A DNA stretch of 64,000 nt from Thalassobius sp. Cn5-15. Lineage in GTDB: Bacteria > Pseudomonadota > Alphaproteobacteria > Rhodobacterales > Rhodobacteraceae. The first letter of the stretch is position 1; every line of letters starts with the position of its first letter. Under the pieces are notes generated by a model. It was given only the letters and a program-made list of their open reading frames with translations, searched no databases and was not told the origin of the DNA. The stretch lies in the NCBI RefSeq assembly GCF_022347685.1, contig NZ_JAKRGF010000006.1:124001-188000 (forward strand), read 5' to 3'. The position numbers and the translations under genes were made by a program. Positions 9,873 through 19,101 of this stretch are shown piece after piece.

Positions 9873-10792
9873 CCGTTCGCAGCACGCCAACTGTCTAAAA
9901 TATGGCGACTGGTCATCAGATCCAGATGCGCGCCGCCGCCGTTTTTGAACAGGGTGATTTCATCGTTATTGCGGCGTTGGAAGGCGGCCAGATCATAGTA
10001 ATCCGCAATCAGGTGATCGCGCTCGATTGCGCCAGATTTCAGTGGGATTTCCACCTCGCCGATATGGCCAAGGGTGGTGTCAAAACTGTCAACAAAAACA
10101 CGGGCGCGTTGCAGCGCCTCATCATCTGCTTCGCGCATATCAGGGCGGTAAGCGCCAATCAGGTCGATGTGTTGGCCGGGCTTTAGCCACGCGCCTTTGA
10201 TCAGCGGTTCAGTGACCATAGTGGCGCTGGTCACAATGTCGGACGCGCGCACCGCAGTTTCCAGATCCTCCGCCACCTGCATGCCGGGAAACTCCGCTGC
10301 AAACTTATGCGCTTTTGCCACTGTTCGGTTCCAGATGGTAAAGCGTGCGTTAGGGAAGGCTGCACCATAGGCTTGTCGCAGTGACCGACCTACGGTTCCG
10401 GCGCCCACGATCAGGATGTCGCGGCTGTCAGGGCGCGCCAGACGGGTTGCGGCCAACAGGCTGTCGCCGGCGGTTTTCCATTTGGTGACCAGGTGGAAAT
10501 CAACCAGTGCCGAAAGCAGCCCGTTTTTATCATCATAAAGCGAGACACCGCCATTCACCATCGGCTGCCCGGCCATCGGATTGCCCGGAAAGATCGTCGC
10601 CGATTTTACCGCCAGTCCCAATCCGTCAATCCACGCCGCCCGATTGAGCAGTGTGTCATCCCCACGATAGAGGAAATTATCGGCAATCTCTGCCTTCGGC
10701 AGTTCGTGCCCCGCCGCCAACGCCTCGATAAAACTGAGCCAGTTTAGCGATGCTTCGCCGGCCTCAAAATCGATGATGGGGATGGTTGTCAT
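9869..10792 (-). CDS. Ornithine cyclodeaminase / mu-crystallin family protein
   Basis: A 307-residue protein of the ornithine cyclodeaminase family, which also holds alanine and delta1-pyrroline-2-carboxylate dehydrogenases/reductases. The conserved Lys is at 63 in [12 protein letters not shown], the [16 protein letters not shown] block aligns with the family LTxxRTAA block, and the NAD-binding GAGTVGRS is at 130-137. In the second block the usual Arg is Trp-Lys, so the substrate may differ from ornithine. The gene overlaps the upstream YaiI-type gene by 4 bases, suggesting coupled translation. Confidence 0.85.
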   Translation of the reverse strand: MTTIPIIDFEAGEASLNWLSFIEALAAGHELPKAEIADNFLYRGDDTLLNRAAWIDGLGLAVKSATIFPGNPMAGQPMVNGGVSLYDDKNGLLSALVDFHLVTKWKTAGDSLLAATRLARPDSRDILIVGAGTVGRSLRQAYGAAFPNARFTIWNRTVAKAHKFAAEFPGMQVAEDLETAVRASDIVTSATMVTEPLIKGAWLKPGQHIDLIGAYRPDMREADDEALQRARVFVDSFDTTLGHIGEVEIPLKSGAIERDHLIADYYDLAAFQRRNNDEITLFKNGGGAHLDLMTSRHILDSWRAANG

Positions 10793-11247
10793 GGTCTCTC
10801 CTTCAGGGCCTTGCGCAGGCAGCGTTCCAGCGCGTCGAGGAAGTGGGACCGGTCTGCCTTTGAAAATGGACGCCCGCCGCCCTGACGGAAGGGATCGGCG
10901 GCGCGCAGGTCGGTCATCAGATCGCGGGTGGCCAAGGCGTTGCCAACGTTCGCGGCGGTTAGCGCCTCGCCATTTGGTTTCAGCACCTGTGCGCCATTGG
11001 CGACGACCTTGGCCGCCAATGGAATATCACTGGTGATCACCACATCGCCCGTTTTGGCACGATCCGCGATCCACATGTCGGCCACATCCGGCCCCTCAGG
11101 CACGATGATGTTTTCGACAAATGGATTTGGGGACGGGCGCAGCCCCCCGTTGCTGACCACTTTCATCGCGATGCGGTGACGGGTTGCCACACGCTCGGCC
11201 TCGGCCTTTACCGGGCAGGCATCCGCATCGACGAAGAGGGTGGTCAT
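10789..11247 (-). CDS. YaiI/YqxD (UPF0178) family protein
   Basis: A 152-residue small protein with the defining N-terminal [12 protein letters not shown] motif and the SDIPLAAKV and [17 protein letters not shown] segments of the YaiI/YqxD family. The fold is NYN/PIN-like with a cluster of acidic residues, so a nuclease-like activity has been suggested for the family, but its role is not established. It overlaps fghA upstream (4 bases) and the ornithine-cyclodeaminase-like gene downstream (4 bases), making a three-gene minus-strand operon. Confidence 0.93.
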   Translation of the reverse strand: MTTLFVDADACPVKAEAERVATRHRIAMKVVSNGGLRPSPNPFVENIIVPEGPDVADMWIADRAKTGDVVITSDIPLAAKVVANGAQVLKPNGEALTAANVGNALATRDLMTDLRAADPFRQGGGRPFSKADRSHFLDALERCLRKALKERP

Positions 11248-12074
11248 GAATACAGCGCCTCCGCATGGAAGGCGATGTGGTCTTCCATGAAGGTCGACAC
11301 GAAGAAGTAGCTGTGATCATAGCCTTTTTGCAGGCGCAGCTGGGCGGGAACACGGGCTGCGGTTACCGCTTCTGCCAGCGCTTCGGGCATCAATAGATCG
11401 ATGAATTGATCGCTGCTGCCGGTGTCGACCAACAGGGGAATGTCCAAACCCTTGTCGCGCATCAACAGCGTGGCGTCATGTTTTGCCCAAGCTTCTGGCG
11501 CATCACCAAGGTATGCCTGCAATTGCTTGCGGCCCCAGTCACCGGCGGTGGGGTTGCAGATCGGCGCGAAGGCCGAGACAGATTTGAACCGTCCTGGCAG
11601 GTTCATTGCCAGCGTCAGTGCACCGTGGCCGCCCATAGAGTGACCGGTGATCGACTGACGATCTTCGTCGACGGGGAAGTTGGCGGTGATCAGCCGCGGT
11701 AGTTCATCGGCCACATAGGACCACATGTTGAAATGCGGGGCCCAAGGTGTCTCTGTTGCGTCGACGTAGAAACCGGCGCCCTGACCCAGATCGTAGGCAT
11801 CATCATTGGCCACCCCTTCGCCGCGCGGCGACGTGTCGGGAAAGATTAGTGCGATACCCTGTTCCGCGGCCCAAGATTGTGCGCCGGCCTTCACCATGGC
11901 GTTTTCATGAGTGCAGGTAAGGCCCGACAGATACCACAGGGCTGGCACCGGACCATCCTGTGCCTCTTCGGGCAGGAACAGGCCGAAGGTCATGGTGCAG
12001 CCAGTGACTTCGGATTTGTGGGAATAGACGCCTTGGGTGCCCCCAAAGCAGCGGTTTTCAGAGAGTGTTTCCAT
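11244..12074 (-). CDS. fghA: S-formylglutathione hydrolase
   Basis: A 276-residue serine hydrolase (esterase D family) that splits S-formylglutathione into formate and glutathione, the second step of glutathione-dependent formaldehyde removal. The nucleophile elbow GHSMGGHGA has Ser at 146; the Asp lies in the [11 protein letters not shown] segment and the His in KGYDHSYFF. The oxyanion region [14 protein letters not shown] is typical. The family length is about 277 residues. In many Rhodobacteraceae fghA follows the adhI/flhA-type dehydrogenase; here that partner is not adjacent, and the upstream gene belongs to the polysaccharide locus. Start ATG at 12074. Confidence 0.95.
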   Translation of the reverse strand: METLSENRCFGGTQGVYSHKSEVTGCTMTFGLFLPEEAQDGPVPALWYLSGLTCTHENAMVKAGAQSWAAEQGIALIFPDTSPRGEGVANDDAYDLGQGAGFYVDATETPWAPHFNMWSYVADELPRLITANFPVDEDRQSITGHSMGGHGALTLAMNLPGRFKSVSAFAPICNPTAGDWGRKQLQAYLGDAPEAWAKHDATLLMRDKGLDIPLLVDTGSSDQFIDLLMPEALAEAVTAARVPAQLRLQKGYDHSYFFVSTFMEDHIAFHAEALYS

Positions 12075-12213
12075 ACCGGCGCGTCCTTTGGCTGGTGGGC
12101 ACCGGCTCGGCCGGATGCCTGATGCAAGTCTTGTTGCGGATATGGCTACATCGCACCGTCATATGGGGGCAAGGGAGAGTTGTAAAAATATCGGTCTGGT
12201 GTTGTTGGCGCGT

Positions 12214-13587
12214 TCAGGATCCGTTTGCAGGTTTTGTTGGCAAGGGGGTGATTTCCAGCCAAGCAGGCTGAAAACCCGCCGCATCTGTTCTTTGAGCGGT
12301 GTCTTTAGATCGGTGGGCACCGGCCTGCGATGTTGGCGCGTCTGCTGCAACATTGCGGGGGCTGCGGAACAGTTGGCCGATGCGACGCTGCAGGTCGATG
12401 CGTATCGGGGCGGCCGTCAGGGTGATTTGCGCGCTTGCTTTGCCGTCCATGACACTGAAATACCGGATGACCCGTGCTTTCCAATGCGGATCCACGATAT
12501 TGTGCGGGGTCAATTGGAAACGGATATTATATCGGCGAACGGGCGAAAGGTGACCTTTATCCAAGGTGATTTTGGCGATCTTTGCGGGCACTGCAGGTGC
12601 TCTTAGTGGCAGGCCCGAGATCCGGAAGAACGCTGTGTCACCTTCGGAGAGCGCTTCGGCGATTTCCGCATCTACCTGTGCGGTGGCGGTGTAGTCATCG
12701 CCCTCGCTGATAACCTGCGCGACAGTGATGTCCATGTCGAACCGGCTGCCAGGGTGCAAGGTGCGTTGCCGCGTCAGTGTGCCTGCCTGCGGGCTGCGCA
12801 GGAAAGGGTCGTTTAGCAAGGCCTCAATCGCTGCACGGCGGGTTTTTAGGGTGTCGTACTCATGTGTCAGGCCCCTGATCTGATCTGCTATTACGCGTTT
12901 CTGTGTGCTGATCAATTTTTGCAACTCAATCTTGTGATGCTCAACCTCGATTAAGAGGGTCCGTTCTGCGATTTCCTGCGCCATCTGGCTGGAGATCAGA
13001 TCCTGACCAGAAAGGTGCGCCAGTGTAGTGCCCGCACGGTGCTGCTGCAGCCGCAAGCGTTGATGCAGGGAGGCAATGTGATGCTCTAATTCGCTTCGGG
13101 CAAGGGCCTGTGTCGTTTGTATTGTCTGACAACGATTGAGCGCGTTGGTCAGTCGTATTTCCCCCTCAGCCGATGCGTCGGGGGCAAGAGGTGAGATTTC
13201 TGGTGTCGCGGGCTTTTTCGGGCGCGGCGTCAGCAGGCATTGGCGTTCACGTTGGTTGGTCTGTATCGTGGTGTGAAGCTCTACCAGCTCTGCTTGCAGA
13301 ATGTCAGTGTCATAGTGCAGTACTGCTTGGCCACGTGAGAGCAGATCGCCATTTTGGACCAAGACCTCTGATACAGGAATGTGCGCGCCTAATGTCAAAT
13401 CCTGCTGAGCGGTTTCCTGTTCCAGCGATCCTTTGAGGGTGAGTGGCGGGGCGATTTGTTCCCTTTCTGCAGCGAGCGCCATCAGCCAGATGACACCGGC
13501 CAGTGTTGTCCAGCACAGGGCTAACAACAACATACGCTGCGGTCTAAACCGTTGCGGAACCTTCGTATCAATCTGCGGTCTGTGCAT
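12214..13587 (-). CDS. HlyD-like membrane fusion (periplasmic adaptor) protein
   Basis: A 457-residue adaptor with one N-terminal transmembrane helix (about 19-40), a half lipoyl motif (DLTLGAHIPVSEVLVQNGD), a long helical, probably coiled-coil hairpin region (about 105-260), a second lipoyl half (RSPQAGTLTRQRTLHPGS), and a beta-barrel-like region. The last 60 residues are hydrophilic and lack family support. The design is that of adaptors linking an inner-membrane exporter to the outer membrane, as used in type I secretion and in some bacterial glucan exporters such as BgsB of Sinorhizobium. It overlaps the upstream ABC-type gene by 20 bases, so the two are translated together and most likely form one complex. 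Confidence 0.8.
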   Translation of the reverse strand: MHRPQIDTKVPQRFRPQRMLLLALCWTTLAGVIWLMALAAEREQIAPPLTLKGSLEQETAQQDLTLGAHIPVSEVLVQNGDLLSRGQAVLHYDTDILQAELVELHTTIQTNQRERQCLLTPRPKKPATPEISPLAPDASAEGEIRLTNALNRCQTIQTTQALARSELEHHIASLHQRLRLQQHRAGTTLAHLSGQDLISSQMAQEIAERTLLIEVEHHKIELQKLISTQKRVIADQIRGLTHEYDTLKTRRAAIEALLNDPFLRSPQAGTLTRQRTLHPGSRFDMDITVAQVISEGDDYTATAQVDAEIAEALSEGDTAFFRISGLPLRAPAVPAKIAKITLDKGHLSPVRRYNIRFQLTPHNIVDPHWKARVIRYFSVMDGKASAQITLTAAPIRIDLQRRIGQLFRSPRNVAADAPTSQAGAHRSKDTAQRTDAAGFQPAWLEITPLPTKPANGS

Positions 13588-15586
13588 CTGGCTTTGCCTC
13601 AGCAGACGGGGGGGTGTTATTGGCCTTGCGTGGGTCGTAGATTGCGATTGCCACTTCTAGCCAATGCTGATTGTCAGGGCGTGTGTTCTCCACACTCAGG
13701 CTGTCACGCACTATGCGGGCAAGGGGCGTATCGGTCAGAGGGGCGTCCCCCCGAGCCTGCGTTGCGGCCCGTTCCAGAGCGCCACTGGACAGGGGTTGTG
13801 CCTGCCGCATGCGTAGGACACATTGTCCGGCGAACAGTTTGATTTCAAAGCAGACAGATTGAATTGCGCTGGGCATGTCGGTGCGACAGGCGAGAGTCAG
13901 CATTTCATTTGCAACCATACAAACCGCGCGTCGATTTGCGCCGTCGCCGTCACGGCGGAATTGGGCATTGATCCAGCTGTCTAATGCATCTTCGCTTTCT
14001 AATTCGCAGGGCGCGACGAAACGTTGCCAGCCGGCTGAGGCGCGGGCGCGCATTTCCGCAGCGGGTGCCATTTCCACCAACCGCCCGTTCTGCAGGTTAA
14101 TCAACTGATCGCAGGCTTCAAGCATGGCGCGATCTTCGGTGGCAACCAGAACGGTTGCACCGCGGCGAACCTCATCTCGCAATCGGGTGAGGAGGGTGCT
14201 GCGCAGCATTTCGGGGCAGCCATCCTCAGGGCGATCCAAGAGGTACAGAGAGGGCCGGAGGCAAACCGCGCGCACAAACCCCAGTGCCTTTTGTTCGCTA
14301 TGTGACAGTTGCGTTGCATTGCGGCAGTTCAGAATGCGTTGCGTGGTGTCTGCGTTGTGCAGCAGTGATTTCAATAGGTACTCTGCCCGCCGCGCCATTT
14401 CGCCGGTCGGGTGCATCAGATTTGCCTGTCCACTGTCCGGGATTATCAACGGGCGGGGGGGGAGGTACACCGCCGCTGCTGCCTGCACTTCCGTGTTACG
14501 ATCCCAAGGCTGCAGACCGTTGAGCTGTACCAGCCCCTGTACCTCTAGGTCTGTCAGATCATGAGGGGCTGAAAGCGCTTTCATCAATAGTGATTTTCCG
14601 GAAAAACTGTCCCCGACAAGCGCGACCATACTGCCGACGGGCAGATGGAAGGACAGATCATGCAACAGTCGCTGGCCATCTGCAGTACTGACTGACAGGC
14701 GGTCCACCCAAAGCCCGCTGTCCGGTGTTACCGTCAAATCTTGCCGTTCGGGCAGGAGGGTTATGGATCGCGCGCGTCCGGTCTGTTCCGGATCCGCATA
14801 GGACCTGATCTGCCAGAACCGCATGAGGGCCACAGTAATGCCCAAGGTTATCAAGGCGACCGGTGTAATCGCAGCGGGGGTCAGGACCTCGCGCATTGTC
14901 AGCCAGCTGGCAAGGGTAAAACCGGCAATGAAAGTAGACGCCACCACGGCCTTCATCAGGGCATCGACAGCGGGCGGTCGGCGTGTTGCCTGCCATAGGA
15001 GGTCCAGACCACGTTGATCACGTCCGCTGAGGACCGAAGCAGCTTCTTCCGGTAGGTTTTTCCAGGCGTGTTCATGAGGAAGCGCCCGTGCAAGAGGCCG
15101 TGTGACCACCCAACCCAGTAGCGCACCGCCCATGGGCGCCAACGCCAGAAGAGGATGCAGCATGAAAAGGCCACCGGTGGCCAGGCACGCTGCAATCAAT
15201 CCCCCAATGGGCCCACAGCGACGGCGCAGATCGGGATAGCCTATCAGCGCTTGCGCGTGACCCATTTCAAAAACCAAAATGCCTAGAACAGGCACAAGCG
15301 CACTAAAGCCCAGAACAGGTGCATATATCTCAATCCCTTCGAGCGCGACCAGTTGATGCAGGAACAGAGCGAAGATGACGAGTGCCCCGTAGCAGAGCGC
15401 CGTGCCGAAGGTGAACATTGCAGACAGGGCCGCGGCCCAGGCAGGCGTGCTGCGATCCCGCGTCATCAACTGAGCCGGCGTAACTTTTGCAGCAGCGGGT
15501 GGCTGGGCGGTTTCAGAACGCGCTTCTTTCCCCTGTACGGGCCGTGATTTGGGGGCCCAATCCGGTGAAAACATAGTGTCAGACAT
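13568..15586 (-). CDS. Membrane protein with degenerate ABC ATPase domain and GHKL-like C-terminus
   Basis: A 672-residue protein from the ATG at 15586. Residues 50-165 and 212-258 hold about five or six hydrophobic segments. An ABC nucleotide-binding domain follows at about 290-510: Walker A GDSFSGKS is intact (325-332), but the Q-loop Gln is missing (VYLPPRPLII), the signature is LSHSE, the residue after the Walker B Asp is Arg (LYLLDRP), and the H-loop reads VATEDR without His. The part 530-655 is not ABC-like; its pattern (NEMLTLACR, then FEIKL...LRMRQAQPL, then LARIVRDSL...LEVAIAI) resembles RsbW-type GHKL domains that have lost the Asn and DxG motifs. It is co-transcribed with the HlyD-like adaptor. 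Function unknown; either an export scaffold or a regulatory subunit. The ABC assignment is firm, the GHKL one is inference. Confidence 0.75.
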   Translation of the reverse strand: MSDTMFSPDWAPKSRPVQGKEARSETAQPPAAAKVTPAQLMTRDRSTPAWAAALSAMFTFGTALCYGALVIFALFLHQLVALEGIEIYAPVLGFSALVPVLGILVFEMGHAQALIGYPDLRRRCGPIGGLIAACLATGGLFMLHPLLALAPMGGALLGWVVTRPLARALPHEHAWKNLPEEAASVLSGRDQRGLDLLWQATRRPPAVDALMKAVVASTFIAGFTLASWLTMREVLTPAAITPVALITLGITVALMRFWQIRSYADPEQTGRARSITLLPERQDLTVTPDSGLWVDRLSVSTADGQRLLHDLSFHLPVGSMVALVGDSFSGKSLLMKALSAPHDLTDLEVQGLVQLNGLQPWDRNTEVQAAAAVYLPPRPLIIPDSGQANLMHPTGEMARRAEYLLKSLLHNADTTQRILNCRNATQLSHSEQKALGFVRAVCLRPSLYLLDRPEDGCPEMLRSTLLTRLRDEVRRGATVLVATEDRAMLEACDQLINLQNGRLVEMAPAAEMRARASAGWQRFVAPCELESEDALDSWINAQFRRDGDGANRRAVCMVANEMLTLACRTDMPSAIQSVCFEIKLFAGQCVLRMRQAQPLSSGALERAATQARGDAPLTDTPLARIVRDSLSVENTRPDNQHWLEVAIAIYDPRKANNTPPSAEAKPDAQTAD

Positions 15587-15776
15587 CGCTTGTTCCCTTG
15601 GCCAGATTCCTTTGCTTGCGATCTGGTCTAGGGCAAAGTTCTTAATTTTAGGTTTTCTTCGCCACGACACGGTCGATTTTTCCAGGAACGGGATCTGTCT
15701 GGGAAAACATCCGCTCTGGTCGCTTTTTGTTAAGGTGTTTTGTGTTTGATGCTGGGGAATCAGGTTGGAGTGTCCG

Positions 15777-17468
15777 ATGCCTCAGCAATCAAAAAGGTCC
15801 AAAGGTCGATCCCCGCTTATTGGGGGGATTTTGCTGTGCTCGGCGATCTTGCTGCTGAGCGGGGCCAGTTATTCTGTTGGCATCACAGCACGACAGGTGT
15901 TCTTGCAACAGGAAGAGGAAATCGTGCCGATCATCGCGGGGGGAGCATTAGATGACATTCCCGCTCTGATGCGAGGCAACCTGCCTAGCGCGACGCTTAG
16001 TTTGGTGGAAGGGCGACCAAAGCGGGTCAAGCCTCCGCGGATGTGCGAAATGCCCGCCGATTTTTTCGAACGTCTGGAACGTGGTACATCGGTGCCTGCC
16101 GGCTATTCGCCCCACAACGCCTACGTGCGTAAATATCGGGCTCGTCGTGGGTTCCTGACGGACCGTGAACTGCGCGCGGCCAAGGTGGCTTGGCACTACT
16201 TTGAACAATTCACGCAGGAAACCACAGGGTTGGCAAATTCAGTTGGGAATTATCCGTCAACAACCCTGTGGGATACGGCATCTTACATGGCGGGTTTGGT
16301 TGCCGCTTATGAGTTATGCCTAATCGAAAAGCCTGAGTTTGATCAGCGGATGACCCGTTTGCTGACCACGATCAAGGGGTTGGAGCTGTTTCGGATGGAG
16401 CTGCCCAACAAAGTATATCACACCAAAACAGGGGCCAAGGTTGATTATACCAACAAGCCCGGTGAAATCGGCTTCTCGGCATTGGATATTGGGCGGTTTC
16501 TCGTTTGGCTGCGGATCTGCAAGAACCGTTATCCCTATCTGGCCAACACGATCGATTCTGTTCTTTTGAAGTGGGACTTTCGCAACGCTATCGATGAGGA
16601 AGGCCTTTTGTTTGGCGCTTATGTCGACAAGGACACCGGCGAAACCGTCTACGCGCAAGAAGGGCGGCTGGGATATGAGGAGTACGCGGCCAAGGGCTTT
16701 GCCCTCTGGGGGTTCCGACCCTTATTGGCGCATCGCGCGGAGCCGTTTTTAACCGCGTCGATTTTTGGTGTGCAGGTGCCATATGACGGGCGTGACCCTC
16801 GGGTGTTTCATTCGCAGAACTATGTGGTGACGGAATCTTACCTGCAGGATGGGATGGAACTGGGATTTGACCTGCCCCATGATGACGCAACGCCGGATTG
16901 GGTACACAGCGACGGCTGGCGCGCTGAATTTGCCGATCGCATTTATCAGGTGCAGGAAAACCGCTGGCGACGCACCGGTTTCATGACCGCACGCTCCGAA
17001 CACAACGTGAAGGGACCACCTTATTTCACCTACGATACCATTTTTTCGGATGGCTATCCGTGGAACACGGTCACACCGCGCGGCGACTATGTGCCTGATC
17101 ATGCGGCCGTTTCGGCCAAAGCGGCGCTGGGCCTCTGGGCCTTGTGGGAAAGTGAGTACACTGACGTCCTGTTTGAGGCGATCATCGAACTCTATGACCC
17201 GGAAAACGGGATGTATGAGGGGCTGTATGAACGCGGTCAGGGCAGGGTAGAAATTTTCACAGCCAACAACAACGGCATCATTCTGACAGCGCTGCTGCAC
17301 AAGGTGCAGGGCACCATCTTGACCCCTTATCTGGGCGAGACTGAGGTTTGGTACACAGCCTTCCGTGATCAGGATATCCGGCTGCGACGGAACTATCCGG
17401 ATCCGCCACAGAAACGGGATTGGCTGCCAGCGTTACGACATTCGGTTCAGGAAAAGGCGGACTTCTGA
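15777..17468 (+). CDS. DUF3131 protein, membrane-anchored (copy A)
   Basis: A 563-residue protein with one N-terminal hydrophobic anchor (about 13-33) and a large outer part of DUF3131 type from about residue 120 to 540. Segments it shares with the second copy at 19102 include TTLWDTASY, LPNKVYHT, GFSALDIGRF, QEGRLGYEEYAAKG and TANNNGIIL. DUF3131 proteins often lie beside glycosyltransferases; the helix-rich text with many aromatic and acidic residues would suit an alpha-barrel acting on glycans, but no activity is established to my knowledge. I take the ATG at 15777, with GGTTGGAG upstream; a TTG at 15765 is the alternative. The stop overlaps the start of the next gene (TGATG). It is divergent from the ABC/adaptor operon. 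Confidence 0.85.
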   Translation: MPQQSKRSKGRSPLIGGILLCSAILLLSGASYSVGITARQVFLQQEEEIVPIIAGGALDDIPALMRGNLPSATLSLVEGRPKRVKPPRMCEMPADFFERLERGTSVPAGYSPHNAYVRKYRARRGFLTDRELRAAKVAWHYFEQFTQETTGLANSVGNYPSTTLWDTASYMAGLVAAYELCLIEKPEFDQRMTRLLTTIKGLELFRMELPNKVYHTKTGAKVDYTNKPGEIGFSALDIGRFLVWLRICKNRYPYLANTIDSVLLKWDFRNAIDEEGLLFGAYVDKDTGETVYAQEGRLGYEEYAAKGFALWGFRPLLAHRAEPFLTASIFGVQVPYDGRDPRVFHSQNYVVTESYLQDGMELGFDLPHDDATPDWVHSDGWRAEFADRIYQVQENRWRRTGFMTARSEHNVKGPPYFTYDTIFSDGYPWNTVTPRGDYVPDHAAVSAKAALGLWALWESEYTDVLFEAIIELYDPENGMYEGLYERGQGRVEIFTANNNGIILTALLHKVQGTILTPYLGETEVWYTAFRDQDIRLRRNYPDPPQKRDWLPALRHSVQEKADF

Positions 17469-18880
17469 TGATACATCTTAGCTTTACAACAAAATTCCTT
17501 GGAGTTGGCTTGATCGCCTTGAATGTTATGAACGCAGCTCCAGCCATGGCTCAAACAGGAGATGGCGGTGCCCGAACAGCAGAATTCACCGCCGAAAGCG
17601 CAATTGTCGATACCGCGATTCCGTTCGCCATTGGCGCGAGCGAGGCGCGCCAGTCCCTGCGCGGCGCTTTTGGCTGGCCAACCTTTCAGGAAGGCTTGGT
17701 CGAAGGAGTCTATTTTCGTTTCGACCCTGACGGTTATGCTCGATTTTCGCCCAATCCACGGCTGGACGTGGATGTGTTTGAGGTCCTGTGCAAAGCTCGT
17801 ACCAAAGAATGCCATGCACGAAAGGCCGGGCTGACCGTTATTCTGACACCGCGTGGTCAGTTACAGATCACTCTGGAAGGGGTGATCGGCGGTGATTCAT
17901 TTTTCCTTTCTGAAGGGGTGAGCGAAATTCAGGTGCCCGAACGGGTACTGCAACCGCTGGACGTCCAGATGGAAAATCTGCTGGCATCGTCCCTTGAACT
18001 GGTTGTGCGCCGCGGTGGTGAAGAAGTGAGCCGACATTCCCTGCGCGGGTTTCTCGCAGCAACGGCTTACTTGCGCTGGATTACCAACAATCAGGATTAC
18101 GCTGTGTTGCCTCGTGACTGGCCGGTACCCAATGGCCGTCAGGTCACCGCAGGTCAGCGCGCGACACAGAATGCCAATTGGCAATCGCCCATGCCACAGC
18201 CGCAGGTTATTGCAATTACTCCATCAATCGCCACGCCCAATCCTGTCATGGGGTTGGAGGCAGATCGCATAGACGCCCAGCTGCAGGACCTGCGCGACCT
18301 GCTGCAACAATTGCGATCAGGCGATGACCAATACAGGGGCGTCGGGGCAGTTGATGCAGAGACTCAGCACCAGACTGCCCGAGTTGAGGAATTGTTGCTG
18401 GATCTGTCAGCTCAGGTGCAAGGCCTGCAGGAGGCCAAGACGATTGTGCCTGTGCCCGATCTTGCCGCGCAGCCGGACCTGACCGTCGCAACGATGGGCA
18501 GCGATCCGATGCTGCTTGCACCACAGACCACAAATAGCGCGACAGATAAACTCGCCTATCTGGTGGAAGAATTGGGGTTAGACCTGCGTTCGGCGGTGGC
18601 AGTGCTTGAGCTCGCCGAAGCTGGCGGACAACGGGATGCGTCACCTCCCGCGGATGGTATGCTTGAGCGGTTAAACTTATCGCCAGGTCTTGCAGCGCAA
18701 GGTGTGGACAGCTTGCTCAACGCGGAAATACCGCAGTTTGAAGCGGGTGGTTTCGCGGAATCTTCTTTGCCGCCAGGCGTCCGGACAGCTGCCTCAACCA
18801 CAGTCACTGATTATTTGTTGCTGTCAGACTATTTCCGGTCTGCCGCATTGCCCGTGCTGTTGGCCAATCCGCCACGCTAG
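17468..18880 (+). CDS. Exported protein of unknown function
   Basis: A 470-residue protein with a clear signal peptide (about 1-29, ending APAMAQ). I recognise no family. The first mature part (30-240) is mixed alpha/beta and contains phrases such as GVYFRFDPDGYARFSPNPRLDVDVFEV read across residues 78-104 and a pair of Cys in EVLCKARTKECHARK. The second part (about 250-400) is rich in Leu, Gln, Asp and Ala with heptad-like spacing and is likely coiled coil. The start ATG at 17468 overlaps the DUF3131 stop, so translation is coupled and the product probably works with it in the periplasm. A TTG-initiated longer form from 17420 would spoil the signal peptide. Confidence 0.7.
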   Translation: MIHLSFTTKFLGVGLIALNVMNAAPAMAQTGDGGARTAEFTAESAIVDTAIPFAIGASEARQSLRGAFGWPTFQEGLVEGVYFRFDPDGYARFSPNPRLDVDVFEVLCKARTKECHARKAGLTVILTPRGQLQITLEGVIGGDSFFLSEGVSEIQVPERVLQPLDVQMENLLASSLELVVRRGGEEVSRHSLRGFLAATAYLRWITNNQDYAVLPRDWPVPNGRQVTAGQRATQNANWQSPMPQPQVIAITPSIATPNPVMGLEADRIDAQLQDLRDLLQQLRSGDDQYRGVGAVDAETQHQTARVEELLLDLSAQVQGLQEAKTIVPVPDLAAQPDLTVATMGSDPMLLAPQTTNSATDKLAYLVEELGLDLRSAVAVLELAEAGGQRDASPPADGMLERLNLSPGLAAQGVDSLLNAEIPQFEAGGFAESSLPPGVRTAASTTVTDYLLLSDYFRSAALPVLLANPPR

Positions 18881-18925
18881 GGGCGTCAGAGAGATTTTTC
18901 ACAGAACAGCGTCGTGAAAGAAGAC

Positions 18926-18948
18926 CGCAGGACCGTTCGTGTCCTGCG
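18926..18948. terminator. Possible hairpin between convergent genes
   Basis: A perfect 8-bp stem CGCAGGAC/GTCCTGCG with a seven-base loop in the 221-base gap between the exported-protein gene and the convergent DUF3131 copy B. There is no strong T run, so it is only a candidate terminator. Nothing else is visible in this gap. Confidence 0.35.
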
Positions 18949-19101
18949 CTTTGCATGACGGGGGAACAATCTTTGACGATAATCGATGCAAGCTGGATAT
19001 CTGGTTCGTAGATCGACGGCCGTTGCAAAGCTGACTTGTTTTCATCGCTCTTGCGCTGATCGTATCGCATACACTTGCGGAATGAATCTTGTTTTCAATC
19101 T

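Noticed and set aside
12214-15586. Type I protein secretion system (HlyB/HlyD)
   Set aside because: The adaptor fits, but the partner ABC domain lacks the signature, catalytic Glu and H-loop His, there is no outer-membrane TolC-type gene and no RTX substrate gene nearby.
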